Shown here in pieces: positions 54,103 to 61,461 of a stretch of 64,000 bases of DNA. Within the stretch, counting starts at the first letter, position 1. Every line of letters starts with the position of its first letter. A model generated the notes under the pieces. The model was not told the origin of the DNA and ran no database searches. It saw only the letters and a list, made by a program, of their open reading frames with translations. The position numbers and the translations under genes are program-made. Source of the DNA: Pseudomonas serboccidentalis (GTDB taxonomy: Bacteria > Pseudomonadota > Gammaproteobacteria > Pseudomonadales > Pseudomonadaceae); assembly GCF_028830055.1 (NCBI RefSeq), contig NZ_CP101655.1, forward strand, positions 682,001 through 746,000, written 5' to 3'.

Positions 54103-54864
54103 ATGCGCTTTGCCGTTCTCGGCAGCGGTAGCCAAGGGAACGGCACGCTGATCGCCAGTGCTGATACGTATGTGCTGGTGGATTGTGGTTTTTCCCTGCG
54201 GGAAACCGAAAAACGCCTGTTGCGTCTGGGTGTGAACCCGGCGCAACTGAGCGCGATACTCGTAACCCACGAACATGCCGACCACGTGCATGGCGTGGGT
54301 TTGCTGTCTCGGCGCTACAATCTGCCGGTCTACCTCAGTCGCGGCACACTGCGCGGGATGCGCAAACCGATCGAACCCGCAGGCTTTCTGGCCGGCGGCG
54401 AGCAGCTGCAGATCGGCGCTCTGAACATCCGGGTCATTGCCGTGGCCCATGATGCGCAGGAGCCGACCCAGTATGTATTCAGCGATAACGAGCAGCGACG
54501 CTTCGGCTTGCTGACCGACCTGGGTTCCTACTGCGAGCGGGTGCTGGACGGCTATCGGGATCTCGATGCATTGATGATCGAGTCCAACCATTGCCGCGAC
54601 ATGCTGGCCCGTGGTCACTATCCGTACTTTCTCAAGCAGCGGGTGGGCGGCGAGCTGGGACATTTGAATAACCATCAGGCGGCATTCCTGGTGGCCGAGT
54701 TGGGGTGGCAGGGCTTGCAGCATCTGGTCCTCGCCCACCTGAGCAGCAAGAACAACCTGCCGCAGCTGGCCCGGCAATGTTTCGTCGACACCCTCGGGTG
54801 CGACCCGGACTGGCTGCAACTGGCCGATCAAGATTCAGGGCTCGACTGGCGCCATATCGCCTAG
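54103..54864 (+). CDS. MBL-fold metallo-hydrolase (YycJ/WalJ-like)
   Basis: 253 residues. Beta-lactamase-fold metal motif THEHADHVHG (HxHxDH) with further ligands in VAHDAQEPTQY and ESNHCRDML, and a late NNHQAAFLV. The opening LGSGSQGNGTLIAS is typical of the YycJ group, linked in Gram-positives to DNA replication/wall control and of unknown role here. It is between bamC and purC, probably in the same transcript. Confidence 0.87.
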   Translation: MRFAVLGSGSQGNGTLIASADTYVLVDCGFSLRETEKRLLRLGVNPAQLSAILVTHEHADHVHGVGLLSRRYNLPVYLSRGTLRGMRKPIEPAGFLAGGEQLQIGALNIRVIAVAHDAQEPTQYVFSDNEQRRFGLLTDLGSYCERVLDGYRDLDALMIESNHCRDMLARGHYPYFLKQRVGGELGHLNNHQAAFLVAELGWQGLQHLVLAHLSSKNNLPQLARQCFVDTLGCDPDWLQLADQDSGLDWRHIA

Positions 54865-54892
54865 CCCATCTACTTAGCAAGCGGAGCCCATC

Positions 54893-55606
54893 ATGGAAAA
54901 ACGTGAAGAACTCTACCGCGGCAAAGCCAAATCGGTTTACAAGACCGACGACGCTGACCGCTTGATCCTGCTGTTTCGCAACGACACTTCGGCGTTCGAC
55001 GGCAAACGCATCGAGCAGCTCGACCGCAAAGGCATGGTGAACAACAAGTTCAACGCCTTCATCATGCAGAAACTCGAAGCGGCCGGCATTCCGACCCAAT
55101 TCGACAAACTGCTGGGCGACAACGAGTGCCTGGTGAAGAAGCTGGACATGATCCCGGTCGAGTGCGTCGTGCGTAACTACGCCGCCGGCAGCCTGGTAAA
55201 ACGTCTGGGCGTCGAAGAGGGCATGAAGCTCAACCCGTACACCTTCGAGCTGTTCCTGAAGGACGACGCCAAGGGCGACCCGTTCATCAACGAATCCCAC
55301 GTCGTGGCATTCGGCTGGGGCACCGCCGAGCAACTGGCGCGCATGAAGGAACTGTCGCTCAAGGTCAACGAAGTCCTGAGCAAACTGTTCGACGACGCAG
55401 GCCTCTTGCTGGTGGACTTCAAGCTTGAGTTCGGCGTGTTCAGCGACGGCTCCATCGTCCTGGGCGACGAGTTCAGCCCGGACGGCTGCCGTCTGTGGGA
55501 CAAGGACACCAAGAAGAAAATGGACAAGGACCGCTTCCGCCAGGGCCTCGGTGACGTCATCGAAGCCTACGAAGAAGTCGCCAATCGTCTGGGTGTACCG
55601 CTTTAA
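54893..55606 (+). CDS. purC: phosphoribosylaminoimidazole-succinocarboxamide synthase
   Basis: 237 residues, same size as E. coli PurC. ATP-grasp-type SAICAR synthase with [29 protein letters not shown] and LVDFKLEFG, and [14 protein letters not shown]. It joins CAIR and aspartate in purine synthesis. AAGCGGAGCCCATC precedes the ATG. It is the last gene before tRNA-Ser and the island. Confidence 0.95.
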   Translation: MEKREELYRGKAKSVYKTDDADRLILLFRNDTSAFDGKRIEQLDRKGMVNNKFNAFIMQKLEAAGIPTQFDKLLGDNECLVKKLDMIPVECVVRNYAAGSLVKRLGVEEGMKLNPYTFELFLKDDAKGDPFINESHVVAFGWGTAEQLARMKELSLKVNEVLSKLFDDAGLLLVDFKLEFGVFSDGSIVLGDEFSPDGCRLWDKDTKKKMDKDRFRQGLGDVIEAYEEVANRLGVPL

Positions 55607-55690
55607 TCGACGCAAGCATCTGATAGCACGAAGAAATTTTGCGAAAGAGGGTTTGCTTTCGGCAAAAGTGTTGTTATGATGCGCGCCGTT

Positions 55691-55780
55691 GGAGAGATGC
55701 CAGAGTGGCCGAATGGGACGGATTCGAAATCCGTTGTACCTTCACCGGTACCTAGGGTTCGAATCCCTATCTCTCCGCCA
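55691..55780 (+). tRNA. tRNA-Ser (anticodon CGA)
   Basis: 90 nt with long variable arm. Acceptor GGAGAGA/TCTCTCC, anticodon stem ACGGA/TCCGT with loop TTCGAAA (anticodon CGA), long arm TGTACCTTCACCGGTACC-like, T arm TAGGGTTCGAATCCCTA and encoded GCCA. Its 3' end is the left boundary of the island. Confidence 0.95.
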
Positions 55781-55782
55781 TA
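55764..55782. repeat. left attachment repeat (attL) at the tRNA-Ser 3' end
   Basis: The 19-bp sequence TCCCTATCTCTCCGCCATA covers the end of the tRNA-Ser gene and recurs exactly at 60536-60554, in the same direction. This is the classical product of integration into a tRNA 3' end. Confidence 0.88.
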
Positions 55783-55823
55783 TTTAAAAAACCTTTGTAA
55801 ATCAATGAGTTACGAAGGTTAAG

Positions 55824-55894
55824 AAACAGCGATTTGTAGCAGTGGTTTGCAGCAGGTTTTGCAAAACACAGCGAATAAATCGCTGTTTTTTTTC
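55824..55894 (+). terminator. terminator-like long inverted repeat inside the island
   Basis: AAACAGCGATTT (55824-55835) and AAATCGCTGTTT (55877-55888) are a perfect 12-bp pair followed by a T run; the loop of about 41 nt is long for a classic terminator and contains the paired TTTGTAGCAG-type repeats. It could stop tRNA-Ser readthrough and/or be part of the recombination site. Confidence 0.6.
55833..55855. repeat. left pair of TTTGTAGCAG-type repeats (13-bp period)
   Basis: TTTGTAGCAG (55833-55842) and TTTGCAGCAG (55846-55855), 13 bp apart start to start. A similar pair with the same spacing lies at 60453-60475 near the right end. Possible recombinase arm sites (inference). Confidence 0.6.
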
Positions 55895-55917
55895 GTCTGT
55901 CCTTTTTCGATTGAGTT

Positions 55918-56118
55918 ATGAGTGTTAACGCCCTGTCCATCAGCCGTTACCCTCTGTGGCCGTCTATGGTTTGTGAAAGGGTGTCGACCGGGGAAGGTGC
56001 GTCCGGACCCGTTGAGACGTATTGGAGGATGTCTGGTGTGCCTGCTTGGCTGCCGGTGGTTGACTGGGTACACCCGGGGAGCCACTTGTCTATTTTGGCT
56101 TTTCTCTCTTTGTCCTAA
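55918..56118 (+). CDS. unrecognised 66-aa open frame
   Basis: ATG at 55918 to TAA at 56118, 66 codons, within the GC-richer 300 bp between the left terminator and the msr-msd. Third bases are largely G/C at the start, compatible with Pseudomonas coding, and it opens SVNALSISRYPLWPSMV. I recognise no family and no ribosome site stands before it. It could be a remnant of a gene left by an earlier integration event. Low confidence. Confidence 0.25.
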   Translation: MSVNALSISRYPLWPSMVCERVSTGEGASGPVETYWRMSGVPAWLPVVDWVHPGSHLSILAFLSLS

Positions 56119-56159
56119 TGTCCTATTGCCATGTGTTTGCCTTTCGGGCATAAAGGGCG

Positions 56160-56308
56160 AGGGCACCCCTCCAAGCTTTAACTATGCAGTGCTACCACTG
56201 CAATGATCGTTAATGTAAGGACATATGCTACTGTGAGTTACGCTGAGACTATCGATTCGCAATGTTATGAGTCTCGCGGGGCGTAAGGTAAATAGCGGGG
56301 GGTGCCGC
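56160..56308 (+). ncRNA. predicted retron msr-msd RNA
   Basis: Immediately upstream of the RT frame. The ends pair: GGCACCCCTC (56162-56171, a1) with GGGGGGTGCC (56297-56306, a2), ten pairs including one G-U. An AGC triplet right after a1 (56174-56176) offers the usual priming guanosine. Inside, GCAGTG-CTAC-CACTGC (56186-56201) forms a perfect msr hairpin. The msd-like stem is TTACGC-T-GAGACT (56238-56250) with AGTCTC-GCGGG-GCGTAA (56270-56286), closing a 19-nt loop. Order a1-msr-msd-a2-RT is that of known retrons. Structure drawn by eye, not energy-minimised. Confidence 0.7.
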
Positions 56309-56343
56309 TTCTTACTCCGGTAGCGTACAGGCCGGAGGCTGCC

Positions 56344-57811
56344 TTGAAGCTACTGAATCCCCCAAGTCGATCTATCCATAAGCTCGATTCTCTTGATCTT
56401 CTTTGCAACCTTCTGGGTGTAAAAAAAGGACAACTTCTTTATATCTGCTACAAGCGAGCAGATGAACAAAAATATAAATCCTTTGAGATTCCCAAAAAAA
56501 ATGGCGGTCTTCGTAAGATTGATTCACCTCAAAAGGGATTGAGGGTGGTTCAGCAAAAGTTGGCAGAGCTTTTGACTGAGAATTTAGAGTTCAAACCTTG
56601 CGTTCAGGGTTTTATTAAAGGAAGGGGCATACTTCAAAATGCCATTTTGCATAAAAAAATCTAACTGGGTGTTAAACGTAGATATTAAAGATTTTTTTGG
56701 TTCAATTAATTTTGGTAGGGTTCGTGCTGTTTTCATCGCCAAGCCTTTCGAAATTCATCCGGACGTAGCGACAGTTATTGCTCAAATCTGCTGTTTCAAT
56801 AATTATCTTCCCCAAGGTGCTGCAACCTCTCCAGTTGTGTCGAATATTGTTGCCAGTATTTTGGATAATCGAATTATAAAACATGTTAGAAGCCATCGTC
56901 TTATTTATTCAAGATACGCTGATGATATAACACTTTCCGCGAAAAGGAATTTTCCCCGAGAAATCGCTCATGTTAGCGACGGACGAACAATCATTGGGGA
57001 AGATTTAGCCAATATTTTTTCGAGGGCCAGCTTTGAAATAAATGAAAAAAAGAGTCGGCTTCAATCAAAATATGATAGGCAGGAAGTGACAGGGCTAATA
57101 ACAAATAAAAAAGTAAACATTCCTGCTGAGTATAAAAACAAAGTCCGTACCGCGATATACCACTGGATTCAAGACCCAAAAGAGGCGGAGCGTAAGTATT
57201 TCATTGATATACTAAAGCTTAATCCCGACGAAGTGGAGCTGACGGAAGATGGGCGAAAACTAAGGCATAACATATATGGTAGATTATCTTTTATCGCAAT
57301 GGTGAAAGGAAAAGACGATCCAACATACGTTAAACTAATATTGAAAATGGCCGAGCATGATAAAACCCCTCCTAAATTTTTAAAATCCATTAAGGAAGAA
57401 TATAAAATGTACGATGTTTTTCTCTGTCATGCATCAGAAGACAAAGCAGCCATTGTGGAGCCGTTGTATGAAGCACTTACGAAAATTGGTGTTCATGCAT
57501 TTTATGACTCTAAGGAAATTGCGTGGGGTGATTCTCTTATCGAAACAATCAACAAAGCCCTTATTAAGTCGCAATATGTGATTGCGGTAATGACTGATAA
57601 CTCTGTTGTGAAAGCGTGGCCGCAAAAGGAAATCAACGCCGTTCTCAATGGGGATATTTCTGGTGGAACCAAACGACTGCTGCCATTAATTCATGGAGAT
57701 AAAGAAAAAATCCTCAATAATAATTTTTTGATGAGCGACAAGCTTTATGTTGTGTGGCAAGACAATCCAGACGAAATAGCACAAAAAATAAAAGCTTTGC
57801 TGGCATCATAA
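56344..57811 (+). pseudogene. retron reverse transcriptase-TIR fusion, frame broken at an A7 tract
   Basis: Two overlapping frames form one protein. The first runs from a TTG at 56344 (GGAGG five bases before; a GTG at 56302 is possible but lies in the RNA) to TAA at 56662-56664. The second is open from 56639 to 57811. Joined by dropping one A of AAAAAAA (56653-56659) they give about 488 residues. The first part ends with NAILHKK, matching the retron NAxxH motif. The second has VLNVDIKDFF (motif A Asp), LPQGAATSP, YADD (catalytic) and VTG, the other retron signature. The TIR domain begins at 57407 (MYDVFLCHASEDK) with its catalytic Glu in AWPQKEINAV. Retron RT-TIR fusions are known anti-phage proteins in which TIR consumes NAD. 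As written, no full-length product is made without slippage or +1 shifting. Confidence 0.85.
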
Positions 57812-57846
57812 TTTATAAAAAATTTTAACTCGTCGAGAAAAAAAAC

Positions 57847-58431
57847 ATGACTTATGTTCAGGTAAATCACGATTTTATAAAATTTATTGATCCAAGTTTG
57901 TATGCCGATGTTCTTAATAAAAGTGATGATGGAATTTGCGTGATAAGGCTGCAGCTGATATGTGAGCGGTTTTTAAGCGTCTATTTGAAAGAAAGGATTT
58001 CTCCAGAAAATATTGAGTTTTTCGTTAGTGGAAAAGGCAAGAGTGCTGAAATTCTCCGCCATTTTAATGAAAGACTAACTACATCGATAGCTTCTGGCTT
58101 GCCTGCTGAGTTGGCAAGGGCTTTGAAGCATATAAATAAAATTAGAAACCATTTTGCTCACAGCCTCGATCATAAAATCATGCAGTCTGATATGGATAAA
58201 TATTTTGAGCTGGTGGATTTGTTTAAAGTGGATGTCGGTATGATCCACGGTTATGAAGGGCCAGTGAGGGAGGCAAAAATTAGTTCGGATGGCAAGGTAG
58301 TAAATGCCGTAGATAATTTTCAAGCTGGGTTTACTGCTGCTACTTACTTTTTAATGACAAAAGCCGGACTCTGGCTGGCCAATGATTTGCAAAAGCGAGG
58401 GCAGTTAAGCTTAGGTGAGCCATTGCAATAG
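57847..58431 (+). CDS. HEPN-like protein of the retron island
   Basis: 194 residues, all-helical by composition. ALKHINKIRNHFAHSLDHKI contains R100-N101-x3-H105 (RNHFAH), the R-polar-x-x-x-H form of HEPN ribonucleases, although MltR/DUF4145-like proteins share RNxxAH. The C-terminal half (ISSDGKVVNAVDNFQAGFTAATYF) is unassigned. It starts 35 bp after RT-TIR on the same strand and is equally AT-rich. It could be an RNase effector or a partner of the retron. The ribosome site is weak (GAGAAAAAAAAC). Confidence 0.6.
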   Translation: MTYVQVNHDFIKFIDPSLYADVLNKSDDGICVIRLQLICERFLSVYLKERISPENIEFFVSGKGKSAEILRHFNERLTTSIASGLPAELARALKHINKIRNHFAHSLDHKIMQSDMDKYFELVDLFKVDVGMIHGYEGPVREAKISSDGKVVNAVDNFQAGFTAATYFLMTKAGLWLANDLQKRGQLSLGEPLQ

Positions 58432-58568
58432 AGGCTCGATCGGCTTGAGGTGTAGGCCTGTGAGCTAGGCGTTACTTTATAATCGGAATCAAATAGAGCG
58501 TCTTTGGTTTGCGTAAACATGCCAAGTAATTAACTGAAAGCCAGATTTAATCTTTACAAGGAGTTGGG

Positions 58569-60239
58569 GTGGCTAAGCTTAGCAAAGTTAAAATAAAGAA
58601 TGACAAAGTCATCTTGGCGGATGGGTCGATTGTTGATATGCATCCACGCCATAATTTCGATAAGCCAACACGTTTGCTTTTGCAACATATGGCGGCAGGT
58701 GTCTGCTCCAACCCTGATTGCCTGAGTCACACCATAGGCTCGAATCTTAAGCGAAACGATTATGCAGGTAACGGTGTCGCCGCTCACATTTGTGCTGCCG
58801 CTCCCGGCCCCGGTGCTGCTCGCTACAATAAACATCAGACGAAAGAAGAGCGTAGCTCGTACAAGAATGGGATTTGGCTCTGCGGGTCTTGCTCCATCAT
58901 CATCGATCGGGATGAGTCACGCTATCCGGTTGATCTACTCTGTGAGTGGAAGGCTAAGGCTGAAAAACGTGCAATGACTATGGTTGGAACCAAATCTCTG
59001 ACCCAGTTTGAATTGGCTGATAGTATTCGTGCTGAAGTGGTTAGAGCTTTGACGTGCAATTTTAATAATATGGTCAATCCTTTCGAATTTCCTGTTCAGT
59101 CCATTCATCATTCTTATAGCGAAGCAATAGAGAAGCTTGATCCACGCTTCAGCGTTAAGACAGTAGTTGATGGTGCTATCACTCACGTACTGTCGGCCAA
59201 AAACATTTCTGATTCCCGGTTTTCAGTTGTTGCAACCGGTGAAGCTACGTCTGAATTACAGGACAAAATTGAAAATCATCGGCTGACAGGCCAAGGATTC
59301 AAAATTGACTCATCAAAAATAAATTTTATAAATAATGATATTTTTCAGGCGTTCAAACAATCACGTCCCGGTTCATATCTATATCTAAAGCCTGCTGTTT
59401 TAAAGGTTCAAAGCTCTTTGTATCTGGTGTCTGCGAATTCTCGTCATTTTCTTTGTACATTTGAAAGTAGTTATGTCGGTGGGGAGAAGGTGATAACGGT
59501 CGATGGTGAGACGCTAGATGGATTCTTAAGCTTTTGCTTTAAAGTTAACGCTATAGATTCAAATGTATTCATTGAATTTAGGACATCAATTGAGTCTTGG
59601 TTTGGGAATTTGGTTTCAGGGCTCAAGCATCTTCCAAAATACTTAGAGGCTAGTAGGTACCTTGACTCGGTTGCAGAATTCGGCTTTCTAATTGAATATG
59701 AAAATGCGGACACCCTTGTTCAGATTCCACCTGCCAAGGCTGAGTGCTATATACAAAATAATGAATCAACGATAAGTTTTAAGAAGTGTTTGAGTGCCCT
59801 GTGTGCGTTGCACGGATTTTCAAAAATATTATCTGATAATTTATATATAAAGCATTCCCCTTTGGATACGGACTCAGTACTGCTCTCACAGAGTTTTTTG
59901 CAGCTTGAAAAGGGGGCAGTGCTGCAGCCGTTAGAATATGGCTCGCTTATTTTTTCACAAAGGATGGATTCGATTGACCCTGAATTAGCTAGCTATTTTT
60001 GTTCTGGGGTTGAGGGTGTTTATTTTAGTATTAGTGATGGAGTCAGGGTTCTAATAGAAGTTTTTGGTAATTTTATAGAGTGTCCGCCGGTAGTCGCTTC
60101 TTATGAGGGTTTTGAAGTGGCTCTTTATTATGGTATATGTGGAGAGGATTCTGGTTTTTTGTTTGTTAATTTGTACTCGAATCAAGAGACAAAGGTTACT
60201 TTTAGCTTGGGTGATGGGGGCTTTGTTTTGAGGGGGTGA
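58569..60239 (+). CDS. HNH-type zinc-domain protein with unassigned C-terminus
   Basis: 556 residues from the GTG at 58569, chosen for AAGGAG five bases upstream. Residues 40-130 form an HNH-like treble-clef: Cys46 and Cys51 (GVCSNPDC), NGVAAHICAAAPG with His73, ERSSYKNGIWLCGSC with Asn100, Cys105 and Cys108, and IDRDESRYP. The order C-C-H-N-C-C and the AAHI...GIWLC pattern match HNH nucleases that occur beside anti-phage genes. The remaining ~420 residues show no motif I recognise and may sense phage or bind a partner. It is the last gene of the island and AT-rich. No frameshift. Confidence 0.7.
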   Translation: MAKLSKVKIKNDKVILADGSIVDMHPRHNFDKPTRLLLQHMAAGVCSNPDCLSHTIGSNLKRNDYAGNGVAAHICAAAPGPGAARYNKHQTKEERSSYKNGIWLCGSCSIIIDRDESRYPVDLLCEWKAKAEKRAMTMVGTKSLTQFELADSIRAEVVRALTCNFNNMVNPFEFPVQSIHHSYSEAIEKLDPRFSVKTVVDGAITHVLSAKNISDSRFSVVATGEATSELQDKIENHRLTGQGFKIDSSKINFINNDIFQAFKQSRPGSYLYLKPAVLKVQSSLYLVSANSRHFLCTFESSYVGGEKVITVDGETLDGFLSFCFKVNAIDSNVFIEFRTSIESWFGNLVSGLKHLPKYLEASRYLDSVAEFGFLIEYENADTLVQIPPAKAECYIQNNESTISFKKCLSALCALHGFSKILSDNLYIKHSPLDTDSVLLSQSFLQLEKGAVLQPLEYGSLIFSQRMDSIDPELASYFCSGVEGVYFSISDGVRVLIEVFGNFIECPPVVASYEGFEVALYYGICGEDSGFLFVNLYSNQETKVTFSLGDGGFVLRG

Positions 60240-60535
60240 TGTTTTTCATCTGGCGAGTAATTACTAAGCCATAAATATTGATTACTTACCAAGTCTAGTG
60301 TTTGGTTTGCCAATGGCTTTAATGGTCGCGGAAAATTAAGCTTGGATAATATTATGAAGTAATAGGTGCGTCGTTAAGCTCATCTAGCTTGGACAAGCAC
60401 CCTGAAAAAAGTTTGTGATACCAAAAAAACCTAACAGCAGGAGGTACGTCATTTTGTAGCAGAGTTTTGTAGCAAAATACTCAAAACTGCCTGTGTTTGT
60501 TGGTTTTGGCGGGCTGCAGCGTTCGATTCTGGACG
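60240..60535. other. non-coding right end of the island
   Basis: About 300 bp without a convincing gene. It is AT-rich up to about 60480 and then contains GCGTTCGATTCTGGACG (60520-60535), which resembles a piece of a tRNA T arm and may be a trace of an earlier integration. The second repeat pair lies at 60453-60475. Confidence 0.5.
60453..60475. repeat. right pair of TTTGTAGCA-type repeats (13-bp period)
   Basis: TTTGTAGCAG (60453-60462) and TTTGTAGCAA (60466-60475), 13 bp apart start to start, the same spacing and direction as the pair near the left end. Confidence 0.6.
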
Positions 60536-60554
60536 TCCCTATCTCTCCGCCATA
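60536..60554. repeat. right attachment repeat (attR)
   Basis: Exact second copy of TCCCTATCTCTCCGCCATA, in direct orientation with 55764-55782. It restores a tRNA-like 3' end but not the T arm, so it marks the far edge of the insertion. Confidence 0.88.
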
Positions 60555-60559
60555 CATAG

Positions 60560-60596
60560 AAAAAGCCCCGTAGCTGAGAAGCTGCGGGGCTTTTTT
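60560..60596 (+). terminator. rho-independent terminator, probably of the original tRNA-Ser unit
   Basis: GCCCCGTAGC-TGAGAA-GCTGCGGGGC stem with T6 after it, six bases beyond the right direct repeat. Before the insertion it would have followed tRNA-Ser directly. Confidence 0.88.
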
Positions 60597-60632
60597 GTTT
60601 CTGCGGATTTATCAAGTACCCGCCTCAGTCAC

Positions 60633-60839
60633 TCACGGCTGCGAGTGCCCCAGCTTCTGTTTGATCAAGTCATACACTTCCTTGTGCGTCGAGTTGCGCA
60701 GCGTGTTGTCCTTGCAAGCCGAGGCCAGGAAGGTTTTCACTTCGTCCTTGGCGTGCGGATAGAGGCTGGCGACGTAATCGGCTTCGTGTGTTTGGGTGCA
60801 GTTGAAGTGCTTGTCGTCTTTCGCTTTGTCTCTAGCCAT
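60633..60839 (-). CDS. small hypothetical protein
   Basis: 68 residues from the ATG at 60839, with AAGGAGCCGCACC as a strong ribosome site. Charged and soluble, with two Cys (HFNCTQTHE and SACKDN) and the pattern HEADYVASLYPHAKDEVKTFLASAC. I recognise no family. It lies just outside the island and is GC-rich like the core genome. Confidence 0.65.
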   Translation of the reverse strand: MARDKAKDDKHFNCTQTHEADYVASLYPHAKDEVKTFLASACKDNTLRNSTHKEVYDLIKQKLGHSQP

Positions 60840-60993
60840 GGTGCGGCTCCTTTTTTGGGTTGAATGTTATGTGGCGGAACAGGGCTGGATGGCCCCATAC
60901 GCTGAAGAGCGTAGGGGCGCAAAAGTGCTTCGCCAGTGGTTCAGGCAAAAAAGGAAGATGCTGTAGGAAACCGCGCTATATCGACTGGCTGGA

Positions 60994-61185
60994 TCAGATT
61001 TCCTTCACCGGCGTTTCGCCCTGCACACCCTTGATCAACTCGATCACATGTAAGCAATCGGCCTTGTTCACATACGACTCGCCACTGGCAATCGTCTCGT
61101 GGTTCCCCGCTCGTAGCCTCCAGCGCCATTGGCCTTTGCCGGTGCTCGGGGTGCCTCGGGATTGCCTGTAGATCTCGAAATACAT
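60994..61185 (-). CDS. single-repeat YegP/DUF1508-like protein
   Basis: 63 residues. MYFEIYRQSRGTPSTGKGQW opens a single DUF1508 unit: WRLRAGNHETIASGESYVNKADCLHVIELIKG, the same pattern as each half of the protein at 7596-7940. GGAGCGAAC(TG) precedes the ATG. Function unknown. Confidence 0.78.
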   Translation of the reverse strand: MYFEIYRQSRGTPSTGKGQWRWRLRAGNHETIASGESYVNKADCLHVIELIKGVQGETPVKEI

Positions 61186-61461
61186 TCAGTTCGCTCCTTG
61201 CGATGGTGTTTGCGACAACCTGTGTGGCGCATCGACGCAAGCCTAGCGGAGCGAGTTTTTTTCGCTATCGGGCATTTGTTTCCAATCGTTGGCAGATGTT
61301 TCTGAAGGGGGCGGGCTAGAGCGCACGCATTGGCCTCTGGATTGGCCAGAATGTCGCCATTTCCACCTTGCAAGGCCATCGACGCTACTGCTTAATACGG
61401 GACGGCTCATGGCGTCGAAAACCCTTCGACGACCGACAAACACTATAAAAAGAGCACTCCC

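Larger units (their letters stand above)
55783..60554. mobile_element. tRNA-Ser genomic island carrying a retron-TIR locus
   Basis: Region between the 19-bp direct repeats, about 4.75 kb. From about 56370 to 60240 base composition is clearly more AT-rich than the neighbours and codon use favours AT third bases, both signs of transfer. It has no integrase, transposase or plasmid gene. Contents: a terminator-like stem, a GC-richer 300-bp segment with a small frame, the msr-msd-like RNA, the broken RT-TIR gene, a HEPN-like gene and an HNH-domain gene. The tRNA's own terminator now lies beyond the right repeat at 60560. Confidence 0.85.

Noticed and set aside
55922..56206. Second overlapping 94-codon frame in the block before the retron RNA
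   Set aside because: It is cysteine- and tryptophan-rich, lacks any ribosome site and runs into the msr hairpin region, so it is a chance frame.
56653..56664. Programmed -1 ribosomal frameshift at the A7 tract joining the two RT frames
   Set aside because: A -1 shift from the first frame enters the third frame, not the one encoding the RT-TIR body; a +1 shift or a one-base loss is needed, which slippage of RNA polymerase or replication can give.
60520..60540. A second tRNA gene at the right island end
   Set aside because: Only a T-arm-like piece and the 19-bp repeat are present; no acceptor, D or anticodon arms fold.
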